24,650 nt of DNA from Flavobacterium sp. (GTDB taxonomy: Bacteria; Bacteroidota; Bacteroidia; Flavobacteriales; Flavobacteriaceae), in contig DMHA01000278.1 in the NCBI GenBank assembly GCA_003449615.1, positions 1 to 24,650 of the forward strand, given 5' to 3'. The position numbers and the translations under genes are program-made. Below the pieces are notes generated by a model. It did not search any database. It was given only the letters and a program-made list of their open reading frames with translations, and had not been told where the DNA came from. Below are positions 8,336-14,612 of the stretch, one piece after another (the stretch's first letter is position 1; each line of letters opens with the position of its first letter).

Positions 8336-8998
8336 TTAATCCCAACATTCCATCAGTAACAAATTGCCTTGGTCGTGTTCAATAACAATCAATCCATCTT
8401 CTAAAACCTGATTGCTGCTTCCGGTTCTGTATCCAATGGTTAGACTGTCATTTTCTAAAGGATAGAGCAGGTTTTTAGAATGAATTCCTGTTACCTGACC
8501 CACTGGAATTAGCGAAATTATTGAGTTTTTTGGATACCATTTTTGGTATTTTTTTGGTAGCAAAAATATTTTGGAATGGTCGTCTAACAATACGATTTTT
8601 AATACATCTCGGTATTGAGTGATGTTGGTAATATTGGTAATGGTATGATCTGCACGTTTTCCAGTAGCCCAAACCACGTTGACGGCTGGTATTTTTCTTT
8701 CGATGAGATAATCGAAAGCTTTTTCTAAATCGGTTTTGTTTTGATCTGGTGTATGGACAATTTCTAGCGGAAATTGCTTTTCTTTATAATAATTGGGATT
8801 GAAACCTCGGTCGAAATCGCCGAGCAAAACATCTACTTTTATTCCCAATTGCAAAACTCGTTCCATTGCAGAGTCGAGCACAACAACAAGTGGCGACCAT
8901 TCGAGTAATTGTCCTAACAATTCGATGTTGCAGGAAGCACCGTTAGCAATAATTAATGCCGGTTCTTGGTCGTCGCGAACGATATGATGTGAGGACAT
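8336..8998 (-). CDS. Thiamine pyrophosphokinase (thiamine diphosphokinase)
   Basis: From the ATG at 8998 the protein has 220 residues. It carries the TPK signatures GDFD at 60-63 (LLGDFDRG, magnesium-pyrophosphate binding), DQNKTDLEKA near 86-95 and ATGKRADHTI at 111-120 (thiamine site). It transfers pyrophosphate from ATP to thiamine to form the cofactor thiamine diphosphate. A longer reading frame opens at 9052, but its first 18 residues come from low-complexity DNA (CTTCTAACCTC-type), so the downstream ATG, which begins MSSHHIVRDDQEPALIIANG, is preferred. No other thiamine genes are nearby. The gene is followed by its own terminator. Confidence 0.92.
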   Translation of the reverse strand: MSSHHIVRDDQEPALIIANGASCNIELLGQLLEWSPLVVVLDSAMERVLQLGIKVDVLLGDFDRGFNPNYYKEKQFPLEIVHTPDQNKTDLEKAFDYLIERKIPAVNVVWATGKRADHTITNITNITQYRDVLKIVLLDDHSKIFLLPKKYQKWYPKNSIISLIPVGQVTGIHSKNLLYPLENDSLTIGYRTGSSNQVLEDGLIVIEHDQGNLLLMECWD

Positions 8999-9071
8999 TT
9001 GAGGCTTGAGGTTAGAAGTTTGCTGTACTTTCCTGATAGAGGTTGACCACAAAATACTATTTATATAACTG

Positions 9072-9079
9072 CAAATTTA
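9072..9079 (-). promoter_or_regulatory. -7 promoter element upstream of thiamine pyrophosphokinase
   Basis: The minus strand reads TAAATTTG, a match to TAnnTTTG, about 73 bases before the chosen ATG. The -33 region would fall inside the decayed transposase fragment; no clear TTTG was seen there. Confidence 0.45.
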
Positions 9080-9082
9080 AAA

Positions 9083-9262
9083 GAAATTAGGAAACACCGA
9101 GTGTAATGGTAAGATATTAAAAAAGAAATTGTAAATTTTTATGAAAGCAGTAGATTAAGCGTTCTTCAGCTGGAACACATTTAAGGATTAAATAATGTCA
9201 CAATTTACAAATGGATTTATAAATTTACTACTTTTAACGAAAAAGGAGTTAGAGCAGAAGTA
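9083..9262 (+). pseudogene. Remnant of an IS transposase helix-turn-helix protein (IS3 OrfA-like)
   Basis: One plus-strand frame keeps protein-like content across in-frame stops at 9104, 9110 and 9182. The segments read EIRKHRV, DIKKEIVNFYESSRLSVLQ, LEHI, then GLNNVTIYKWIYKFTTFNE and KGVRAEVDF. The layout (basic start, a KKEIVNFY helix, a short linker, then an N-V-T-I-Y-K-W recognition helix followed by a YKF linker) is that of the OrfA HTH protein of IS3-family elements in Bacteroidota. No start codon, no catalytic OrfB part and no terminal inverted repeats are visible. The frame ends where the AGATTTC tandem repeat starts. This is a recognition from family pattern, not from an alignment. 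Confidence 0.6.
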
Positions 9263-9380
9263 GATTTCAGATTTTAGATTTCAGATTCAGATTCAGATTT
9301 CAGATTTCAGATTCAGATTTCAGATTTCAGATTTCAGATTCAGATTTCGGATTTCGGATTTCGGATTTCGGATTTCAGAT
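9262..9380. repeat. AGATTTC/AGATTC tandem repeat (microsatellite-like)
   Basis: About 17 consecutive copies of a 6-7 base unit (AGATTTC, AGATTC, then a run of four GGATTTC units), with mixed unit lengths typical of slippage. It directly follows the transposase remnant and precedes queD. No coding capacity. Confidence 0.9.
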
Positions 9381-9472
9381 GTAGTTAGTTGATTTCTTAA
9401 ATTAAACATTATAAATTTAAACCCTTAAACCCTTAAACCCTCAAACTTCTAACTTCTAACCTCTAACTTCAA
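9381..9472. repeat. TTAAACCC and AACTTCT short tandem repeats leading into queD
   Basis: After an AT-rich stretch (9381-9417), three TTAAACCC-type units (about 9416-9441) are followed by CAAACTTCT and AACTTCT/AACCTCT units (9442-9470) that run up to the queD ATG. A similar word order (AACTTCTAACCTC, then TCAA and ATG) lies in inverted orientation immediately before the thiamine pyrophosphokinase ATG (plus strand 8996-9021). No promoter consensus for queD was found here. Confidence 0.7.
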
Positions 9473-9883
9473 ATGAAAGTAACCATATCCAGAAAAGCCC
9501 ATTTCAACGCTGCACATCGATTGTATCGAAAAGATTGGACTTTTGAGCAAAATGATGCTGTTTTTGGCAAATGCAATAATCCCAATTTTCACGGACACAA
9601 TTATGAATTGATTGTGAGTATTACAGGAGAAATAAATCCAGAAACAGGTTATGTGATGGACATCAAGGTTTTAAGTGATTTAATCAAAGAAGAAGTCGAA
9701 ATGCCTTTCGACCATAAAAACCTAAATTTGGACGTTCCCGAATTTGAAAATCTAAATCCCACAGCCGAAAATATTGTGGTTGTGATTTGGAATAAATTAA
9801 GAAAAAAGATAAAACCTGAAATGGATTTAGAAGTGGTTTTGTATGAAACTCCACGAAATTTTGTAACTTATAAAGGAGAATAA
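9473..9883 (+). CDS. queD: 6-pyruvoyl-tetrahydropterin synthase / 6-carboxytetrahydropterin synthase (QueD family)
   Basis: The 136-residue protein has the family zinc site: H15 in HFNAAH and H40/H42 in FHGHNY. The catalytic cysteine C34 is in FGKCNNPN, D80-H81 in MPFDHKNL, and E125 in VVLYETPRN. The family converts 7,8-dihydroneopterin triphosphate to 6-carboxytetrahydropterin for queuosine/7-deazaguanine synthesis, or to 6-pyruvoyl-tetrahydropterin. In bacteria the QueD role is the default assumption; no other queuosine gene is nearby to confirm it. The stop TAA overlaps the ATG of bcp by one base, so the two genes are translationally coupled. Confidence 0.88.
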   Translation: MKVTISRKAHFNAAHRLYRKDWTFEQNDAVFGKCNNPNFHGHNYELIVSITGEINPETGYVMDIKVLSDLIKEEVEMPFDHKNLNLDVPEFENLNPTAENIVVVIWNKLRKKIKPEMDLEVVLYETPRNFVTYKGE

Positions 9884-10353
9884 TGGCACTACAACTAGGA
9901 GATAAAATCCCCAATTTTTCAGCAAAAGACAGCAGTGGAAATGATTTTGAAAGTTCCTCAGTTATTGGAATTAAGCCAGTTGTCTTTTATTTTTATCCAA
10001 AAGACAATACACCAGGTTGCACCGCTCAAGCTTGTAGTTTTCGGGACCAATACGAAGATTTTAAGGATTTAGGAGCCGAGGTAATCGGCATCAGCAGTGA
10101 TAGTGTACAATCTCACGAAAAATTCGCAAAGCGTTATAAATTGCCTTTTCTGTTGCTTTCAGACAATGATAAAAAATTGAGGAATCTATTTGGCGTAAAA
10201 GCCAATTTGTTTGGATTGCTTCCAGGAAGAGTTACTTATGTTGCAGACCAAAATGGAATTATTCAATTGATTTTTGATAGCCTAATGGCAACAAATCATA
10301 TTCCAAAAGCATTGAAAATTATAAAAAAAATGGCGTCTGAGAAGACACAATAG
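9883..10353 (+). CDS. bcp: Thioredoxin-dependent thiol peroxidase (BCP/PrxQ peroxiredoxin)
   Basis: The 156-residue peroxiredoxin has the PrxQ/BCP motif PKDNTPGCTAQACSFRD with peroxidatic C46 and the second cysteine C51 five residues later, the arrangement of two-cysteine PrxQ enzymes. It reduces hydrogen peroxide and organic peroxides using thioredoxin. The ATG shares its A with the queD stop codon (TAATG). It is the second peroxidase in the window besides tpx. Downstream (10354-10470) only weak short hairpins were seen, no convincing terminator. Confidence 0.94.
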   Translation: MALQLGDKIPNFSAKDSSGNDFESSSVIGIKPVVFYFYPKDNTPGCTAQACSFRDQYEDFKDLGAEVIGISSDSVQSHEKFAKRYKLPFLLLSDNDKKLRNLFGVKANLFGLLPGRVTYVADQNGIIQLIFDSLMATNHIPKALKIIKKMASEKTQ

Positions 10354-10475
10354 GGTTTTGGATTTAATAAGTGAACTTGTTTCTTTCAAATAATCTATAG
10401 GTTCTGATTTCTATTGTTTTAAGGTTTACCTCCTAAACTGAAAGGTTGCTCCTTTTAGAAATTTATATTTAATAG

Positions 10476-10505
10476 CTTGTAATAGAAAGATTATATGTAC
10501 TTTTG
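10476..10505 (+). promoter_or_regulatory. Promoter of the small helical protein gene
   Basis: CTTG at 10476-10479, an 18-base spacer and TACTTTTG at 10498-10505 match the Bacteroidota -33/-7 pattern. The ATG lies 27 bases beyond the -7 element. Confidence 0.65.
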
Positions 10506-10532
10506 CAATCGCAAATTAAAATTAAAAATAAA

Positions 10533-10802
10533 ATGGCAAACGTTAAGAATTTAAAAAAGGACATCAACTACGTTTTAGGAGATATTATTGAAGCAGTTTA
10601 CTTGTTTGAAATTTCTACTACTGGAAAACCAACAAAAGAATCTAATGCTTTAATAGATGAAGCAATCGCAGCTTTTGATACTTTAATTACAAAAGTAAAT
10701 GCAAAAAATGTTGAAAACAAAAAAGCCCATTTCAAACAAATCAATGTTGAATTGGAACAAACTGCAAACCAGTTGATTGCTAAAATCAATGAGTTACAGT
10801 AA
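10533..10802 (+). CDS. Small conserved hypothetical helical protein
   Basis: From the ATG at 10533 the product has 89 residues (MANVKNLKKDINYVLGDIIE...). An upstream TTG at 10503 overlaps the -7 promoter element and is rejected as start. The protein is charged (many Lys, Glu, Asn), has no Cys or Trp, no signal peptide and no membrane segment. The heptad-like spacing of I/L residues (DTLITKVNAKN, INVELEQTANQLIAKINEL) suggests a helical bundle or coiled coil. I do not recognise a named family, though small proteins of this type are common in flavobacteria. It is monocistronic, with a good promoter of its own and tRNA-Thr immediately downstream. Confidence 0.75.
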   Translation: MANVKNLKKDINYVLGDIIEAVYLFEISTTGKPTKESNALIDEAIAAFDTLITKVNAKNVENKKAHFKQINVELEQTANQLIAKINELQ

Positions 10803-10828
10803 AAAAGTAAATAAAAAGTTTTGATTTT

Positions 10829-10859
10829 TTTGGAAAATTAAAATTCAGACTTATATTTG
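10829..10859 (+). promoter_or_regulatory. Bacteroidota-type promoter of tRNA-Thr
   Basis: TTTG at 10829-10832, 19 bases of spacer and TATATTTG at 10852-10859 give a full consensus match, 14 bases before the mature tRNA 5' end. Confidence 0.8.
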
Positions 10860-10873
10860 CACCAGAATGAGTC

Positions 10874-10947
10874 GCCAGCGTAGCTCAGTTGGCTAGAGCA
10901 GCTGATTTGTAATCAGCAGGTCGTGGGTTCGAGTCCCTCCGCCGGCT
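10874..10947 (+). tRNA. tRNA-Thr (anticodon TGT)
   Basis: The acceptor arms GCCAGCG and CGCCGGC pair (one mismatch/wobble position), the D arm is GCTCAGTTGGCTAGAGC, the anticodon stem CTGAT/ATCAG closes the loop TTGTAA with anticodon TGT, and the T arm has GGGTTCGAGTCCC. The length is 74 bases with discriminator T; no encoded CCA. It has a consensus promoter in front and a strong terminator behind. Confidence 0.96.
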
Positions 10948-10954
10948 CTTTTGT

Positions 10955-10988
10955 AAAACCACCTAACAAAAGTTAGGTGGTTTTTTTT
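10955..10988 (+). terminator. Rho-independent terminator of tRNA-Thr
   Basis: A perfect 13-bp stem (AAAACCACCTAAC at 10955-10967 with its complement at 10972-10984), an AAAA loop and a run of T through 10988. The reverse strand also has a short T run, so it may serve the lysine-rich gene converging from the right as well. Confidence 0.9.
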
Positions 10989-11026
10989 GAAAAAAAAATT
11001 TTGCTGTGCGGAAAACAGGAAAAGAT

Positions 11027-11479
11027 TTATTTTTTCTTGCTTTTATTTTTTTTATTTTTCTTTGCTTTTTTAGCTTTGGCTTTGGCTTTTTTCTCTTTGG
11101 CTTTGGCTTTTAGTTTTGCTTTTTTGGCTTTGTCTTTTTTAGCTTTTTTCGCCTTTTTGGCTTTTGCTTTTTCTTTTGCCTTGGCTTTTTTAGCTTTTTC
11201 TTTTTCTTTTTCTTTCATTTTTTTGTTTTTCTTTTTCTTGTCTGTTTTCGGTTCTTCCTCAAAAATAAAAAATGTTTCCTCAGTAATTTCTACTTCTTGA
11301 TTTTCTTGATTTTCTACTTCTTGATTTTCTTCAGTTGAAGGATTTTCAAGAATTGGCTCAGGAGCAACAACTGCTTTGGTTGTATTGCTTGTTCTTGGTT
11401 TTCTGGCTTTAGGAGTGGCGGTAGCCTCTGTTGTTTCTGGAGTAATTTCTCCAGGAATCTCTTCTTTGTTTTCTTCCAT
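11027..11479 (-). CDS. Acidic N-terminus / lysine-alanine-rich tail protein, unknown function
   Basis: The 150-residue protein has two contrasting halves. Residues 1-75 are acidic and rich in Glu, Thr and Pro with repeated ENQEVE-type units. Residues 78-150 are almost entirely Lys, Ala and Glu built from AKKAK and KAKAKEK units, ending KNKSKKK. No fold motif, signal peptide or membrane segment is visible. Such tails resemble histone-H1-like or nucleic-acid-binding extensions, but the function is not established. The ATG at 11479 has a promoter-like element 57 bases upstream. The opposite strand carries an equally open, Phe/Leu/Ala-rich frame that is only the complement of the repeats. Confidence 0.7.
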   Translation of the reverse strand: MEENKEEIPGEITPETTEATATPKARKPRTSNTTKAVVAPEPILENPSTEENQEVENQENQEVEITEETFFIFEEEPKTDKKKKNKKMKEKEKEKAKKAKAKEKAKAKKAKKAKKDKAKKAKLKAKAKEKKAKAKAKKAKKNKKNKSKKK

Positions 11480-11535
11480 AATTCTTTCTGTTATATTATT
11501 GTTTGAATGTTAATTAATTGTAAACTTATTATTAA

Positions 11536-11543
11536 CAAATGTA
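11536..11543 (-). promoter_or_regulatory. -7 promoter element of the lysine-rich protein gene
   Basis: The minus strand reads TACATTTG (TAnnTTTG) with a TTG about 18 bases further upstream, giving a predicted leader of about 50 bases before the ATG at 11479. Confidence 0.5.
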
Positions 11544-11591
11544 ATCATTAAATCTATTCGCCAATGTTAAGTTTTTCCTCAAATAATGATC

Positions 11592-11618
11592 AAAAAAAAA
11601 CCATCGATTGATGGTTTT
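11592..11618 (-). terminator. Rho-independent terminator of pepT
   Basis: On the minus strand AAAACCATC and GATGGTTTT form a 9-bp stem around a 4-base loop, followed by a run of nine T including the stem end. It lies 28 bases past the pepT stop codon. Confidence 0.85.
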
Positions 11619-11645
11619 GAATAAATGTTTTGAATTAATTAAAAT

Positions 11646-12893
11646 TTATTTCGCAATGGGTTTTGCGGTTAATTCGGCAATTTTTATAATTACCTCCACT
11701 GCTTTTTGCATGCTTTCAACAGGGACATATTCGTATTTTCCGTGAAAGTTGTGCCCGCCCGCAAAAATATTTGGGCAAGGCAAGCCTTTGTATGACAATT
11801 GACAGCCGTCAGTTCCACCACGAATGGGTTTGATAATGGGTTTTATCCCCAAATCTTTCATTGCTTTTTCGGCAATATCTACAATATGTTTTACTGGCAA
11901 AACCTTTTCTTTCATATTGTAATATTGGTCTTTCACTTCAACAATTACAATATCTTCTTCAAATTGTTTGGCGAATTTCTTATTGAATTTTCGGGTGATT
12001 TTGGCAATTAATTCTTTGCGTTTTTCAAATTTTTTCTTGTTGTGATCTCGGATAATGAGTTCCAAAACGGTTTCTTCTATGCTTCCGGTTAAATGATGAA
12101 CGTGAAAAAATCCTTCGTAACCTTTAGTTTCTTGTGGCGTTTCTCCTTTTGGTAATTCATGGATAAAGTCATTGGCTATAAGCATCGAATTAATCATTTT
12201 TCCTTTGGCATATCCTGGATGAACGCTTTTGCCTTTGAACGTAATTTTGGCAGAAGCCGCATTAAAATTTTCATATTCAAGTTCGCCAATTTGACTTCCG
12301 TCCATTGTGTAAGCCCAATCGCAGCCGAATTTTTCCACATCAAAATGATGTGCTCCACGACCAATTTCTTCGTCGGGAGTAAAACCCACCCTAATTTTTC
12401 CGTGTTTGATTTCTGGATTTTTAATCAGGAATTCCATTGCGGTAACAATTTCGGTGATTCCTGCTTTGTCATCGGCACCGAGAAGCGTGGTTCCGTCGGT
12501 AGTAATTAGGGTTTGCCCTTTGTATTGCAATAAATCTTTGAAATATTTTGGCGATAAAATAATATTTTGTTTAGCATTTAAAACAATGTCTCCTCCATCA
12601 TAATTGGGTACAATTTTGGGTTTTACATTAGCACCAGTAAAATCGGGAGTGGTGTCAAAATGTGAAATAAAACCAATTGTTGGAACTTCATAGTCAACAT
12701 TTGAAGGCAAAGTGGCCATAATATAGGCTTTGTCGTCAATGCTAACTTCATGCATTCCGATGGCTTTCAGCTCTTCGACTAATTTGTTGGCTAAATCCCA
12801 TTGTTTTTGGGTACTGGGTGTAGTTTCTGAACTTGAATCTGATTCGGTGTCAATGGTGACATAGCTTATAAAGCGGTTTATGAGGTGTTGCAT
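11646..12893 (-). CDS. pepT: Peptidase T (tripeptide aminopeptidase)
   Basis: The 415-residue M20-family metallopeptidase has its zinc-site motifs in order: HFDTTPD (H78, D80), GADDKAG (D141), the catalytic/ligand pair DEEIG (E175, E176), D198 in YTMDGS, and the C-terminal His in [15 protein letters not shown]. The [18 protein letters not shown] block is characteristic of PepT. It removes N-terminal residues from tripeptides in the cytoplasm. The ATG at 12893 ([19 protein letters not shown]) matches the family start; the longer frame from 12935 overlaps the -7 promoter element. It has its own promoter and terminator, so it is monocistronic. Confidence 0.96.
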   Translation of the reverse strand: MQHLINRFISYVTIDTESDSSSETTPSTQKQWDLANKLVEELKAIGMHEVSIDDKAYIMATLPSNVDYEVPTIGFISHFDTTPDFTGANVKPKIVPNYDGGDIVLNAKQNIILSPKYFKDLLQYKGQTLITTDGTTLLGADDKAGITEIVTAMEFLIKNPEIKHGKIRVGFTPDEEIGRGAHHFDVEKFGCDWAYTMDGSQIGELEYENFNAASAKITFKGKSVHPGYAKGKMINSMLIANDFIHELPKGETPQETKGYEGFFHVHHLTGSIEETVLELIIRDHNKKKFEKRKELIAKITRKFNKKFAKQFEEDIVIVEVKDQYYNMKEKVLPVKHIVDIAEKAMKDLGIKPIIKPIRGGTDGCQLSYKGLPCPNIFAGGHNFHGKYEYVPVESMQKAVEVIIKIAELTAKPIAK

Positions 12894-12908
12894 AAGGTGA
12901 TTTTTATA

Positions 12909-12916
12909 CAAATATA
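12909..12916 (-). promoter_or_regulatory. -7 promoter element of pepT
   Basis: The minus strand reads TATATTTG, an exact consensus match, 16 bases before the pepT ATG. A TTG lies about 16 bases upstream, slightly closer than the ideal -33 spacing. Confidence 0.6.
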
Positions 12917-12971
12917 ATCTTTTTATGTGGAGCAATTTTTGAAGATTTAAAACTTTTTGGAAAGTAAAGTA

Positions 12972-13499
12972 TCAAATATTATTGACTAAAACGGCAAATT
13001 CCTTGACTTTATCCCAGTCAGTATATTCAATTTTTGTTTTAGAATTTGTGGGTCCTTTTGTCATCCACATAATCAATTGAATCATCAATCTATCGGTAAA
13101 AGGGTATTTTTGATAATCGAGTTTGCCAGCGAAAACGGCTGATGTTTTAGGAACCCAATGAATAGTTTGAAGGAATTTAATAAAATATGGATTGGTTTCA
13201 GGGCTCGCTTTTTCTGGTTTTCTGGCCACAAGATTGACAGAAAAAAAGGCATTTTCGATTTGCTCGAGTGCAACTTTGTTTTGATTAATGAATTCGATTA
13301 TTTTCGGATTGTGTTTTCCGTATCGAATGCTTGCGCCAATCACAAACTTGTCAAAATCGGTGACTTTTCCTTTGAAATCTTCAATCGAAAATAGTTCGAC
13401 CGTATTGCCTTTTTCTTCTAAAACTTCTTTAATGAGGTTGCAAATTTTTAGGGTTTGCCCATCAACTGTGGAGTATAGAATTCCAATTTTCGTTTTCAT
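12972..13499 (-). CDS. hemG: Menaquinone-dependent protoporphyrinogen IX dehydrogenase
   Basis: The 175-residue flavodoxin-fold protein starts MKTKIGILYSTVDGQT, the FMN phosphate-binding loop of HemG, followed by FDKFVIGASIRYGKHNP, then FFSVNLVARKPEKASPETNPY and the C-terminal YTDWDKV. The SVNLVARKPEK block within the insertion of the flavodoxin fold distinguishes HemG from ordinary flavodoxins. It oxidises protoporphyrinogen IX to protoporphyrin IX at the membrane, passing electrons to menaquinone, the quinone of this phylum. The frame remains open upstream to 13562, but the ATG at 13499 is chosen because it matches the family start. It lies 78 bases upstream of the pepT start on the same strand, with the pepT promoter between. 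Confidence 0.93.
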   Translation of the reverse strand: MKTKIGILYSTVDGQTLKICNLIKEVLEEKGNTVELFSIEDFKGKVTDFDKFVIGASIRYGKHNPKIIEFINQNKVALEQIENAFFSVNLVARKPEKASPETNPYFIKFLQTIHWVPKTSAVFAGKLDYQKYPFTDRLMIQLIMWMTKGPTNSKTKIEYTDWDKVKEFAVLVNNI

Positions 13500-13540
13500 A
13501 TTTTGAAAATTTAATTGTACTAATCTAAGAAATAATTTAA

Positions 13541-13770
13541 TCCAAAAATGAAAATAAGGCATTAAATAACGATATTTCCGAAGAAAATTTGGCGATGCTC
13601 AAAATATTGTTTTAACAAAGAATAGGGCAGAAGGTTACAGTCAGTATAGATTACGAAAGACATAAACAAGATGCAATTTGGGATGGTTTGAAGGAATACC
13701 TAACTAACTTAAAGCTAACAATAGAGGAATTTATAGCGCAATATCGTCGTGTGACAGGAGATAATGATCA
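13541..13770 (+). pseudogene. Decayed plus-strand ORF fragment, unidentified
   Basis: One plus-strand frame reads as natural protein from 13541 to the junction near 13760-13770, broken only by TAA at 13613: NNDISEENLAMLKILF, stop, QRIGQKVTVSIDYERHK, then QDAIWDGLKEYLTNLKLTIE and [14 protein letters not shown]. It has no ATG near the start of the frame; its 5' end would overlap the hemG upstream region. I do not recognise the family. The frame nominally continues to 13865, but beyond about 13770 the DNA is better explained as the complement of the fructose-bisphosphatase remnant. It is therefore a fragment of some other gene joined tail-to-tail to that pseudogene. Confidence 0.5.
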
Positions 13771-14419
13771 TAATTTCCTTCATTTACAGAATATATATCG
13801 CCATCGATGGGAAATTTCATTTTGGGATGTGACAAGTAAAAAACACCAATGGCAGGATTTAAAGTAAATCCATTGACACCATTGCCAGTAGATAAACAAG
13901 CATAGTCGATGTCCCATAGATAACATAGCCAGCAGCAACTTGGTTAATTCTGGGTTGCAAAAAATCTTCGAGAGTCACAGGAGTTCGCACTGGAGTTATT
14001 CTCCTGTAAACTGAAAAAATAGTTCCTACCGAAACATTCACGTCGATGTTTGAAGATCTATCCAACGGTTCCATCAAAACCACATATTTACTACTATTGC
14101 TGTTATCACTTCCTTGAACAGTAATAAAATCATCGTTTTCTTCCGAAGCAATCCCACATACAATTTCGCGATTGATTAGGGTTTGAATAATAATCTCGTT
14201 GGCATATACATCTAATTTTTGTTGATCTTCCCCTTGTATATTTTTCTCGCCAACAGACCCAAAAATATCAACTAATCCGACTTTGTTCACTTTATAACTA
14301 ACCACTTTTTCCGCTAATCGTATTGAAATGAATAACCAGGATAATTCGCCTGAGGAATACTAAAAGTCTTTTTGATTTTCTATAATAAATTCGCCTAGCG
14401 TTGGGTTGCTTTTCTCCAT
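13760..14419 (-). pseudogene. fbp: Fructose-1,6-bisphosphatase class I pseudogene (nonsense, frameshift, 3' truncation)
   Basis: From an ATG at 14419 the frame starts MEKSNPTLGEFIIENQKDF, a normal class I FBPase N-terminus, and hits TAG at 14362-14360. The same frame then continues as FBPase ([48 protein letters not shown]). A one-base deletion near 13890 (after GTSTMLVY) shifts the frame; the shifted frame continues [20 protein letters not shown] and YSVNEGNY. Homology stops near 13765, with roughly the last third of the enzyme missing. The metal-binding motif DPLDGSSNID reads [10 protein letters not shown], so key residues have also decayed. An intact gluconeogenic copy must be presumed elsewhere. 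The 147-codon open frame inside this region (from a GTG at 14305) is not an independent gene. Confidence 0.9.
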
Positions 14420-14537
14420 TTCAAAGTTTTTTTGCTTAATTATATTAGATACAATTCAAAATCAATCCCAGCCTTAACTAAAATTAATTAAATCACTTCA
14501 ATACTTAAATCTTAACTTTTTAAAAATTTGTTAGTTG
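14420..14537. other. AT-rich spacer, nothing recognised
   Basis: This 118-base stretch lies between the fructose-bisphosphatase remnant and the uronate-operon terminator. No ORF, hairpin or TAnnTTTG element was found; it would once have held the fbp promoter. Confidence 0.5.
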
Positions 14538-14576
14538 AAAAAAAAAAAACAACTCCGAAGCAGTGCTTCGGAGTTG
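14538..14576 (-). terminator. Strong terminator of the uronate operon
   Basis: On the minus strand CAACTCCGAAGC (14576-14565) pairs perfectly with GCTTCGGAGTTG (14561-14550) around a 3-base loop, followed by twelve T (14549-14538). It lies 37 bases after the exuT stop and marks the end of the leftward uronate cluster. Confidence 0.95.
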
Positions 14577-14612
14577 CAACTAATCTAAAAATTTTAAAAA
14601 TAGGGTAACTAA

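Noticed and set aside
9262..9380. CRISPR-like array
   Set aside because: The units are 6-7 bases with no spacers; it is a microsatellite.
10354..10470. Terminator after bcp
   Set aside because: Only 5-bp hairpins (AAAGG/CCTTT and GTTTA/TAAAC) without a convincing T run were seen.
10977..11300. Plus-strand open frame rich in Phe, Leu and Ala, looking like a membrane protein
   Set aside because: It is the exact complement of the AKKAK-repeat tail of the minus-strand gene; its composition follows from the repeated codons, and it begins in the tRNA-Thr terminator.
13859..14305. A 148-residue independent protein
   Set aside because: It is the middle part of the fructose-bisphosphatase pseudogene between a nonsense codon and a frameshift, starting at an internal GTG.
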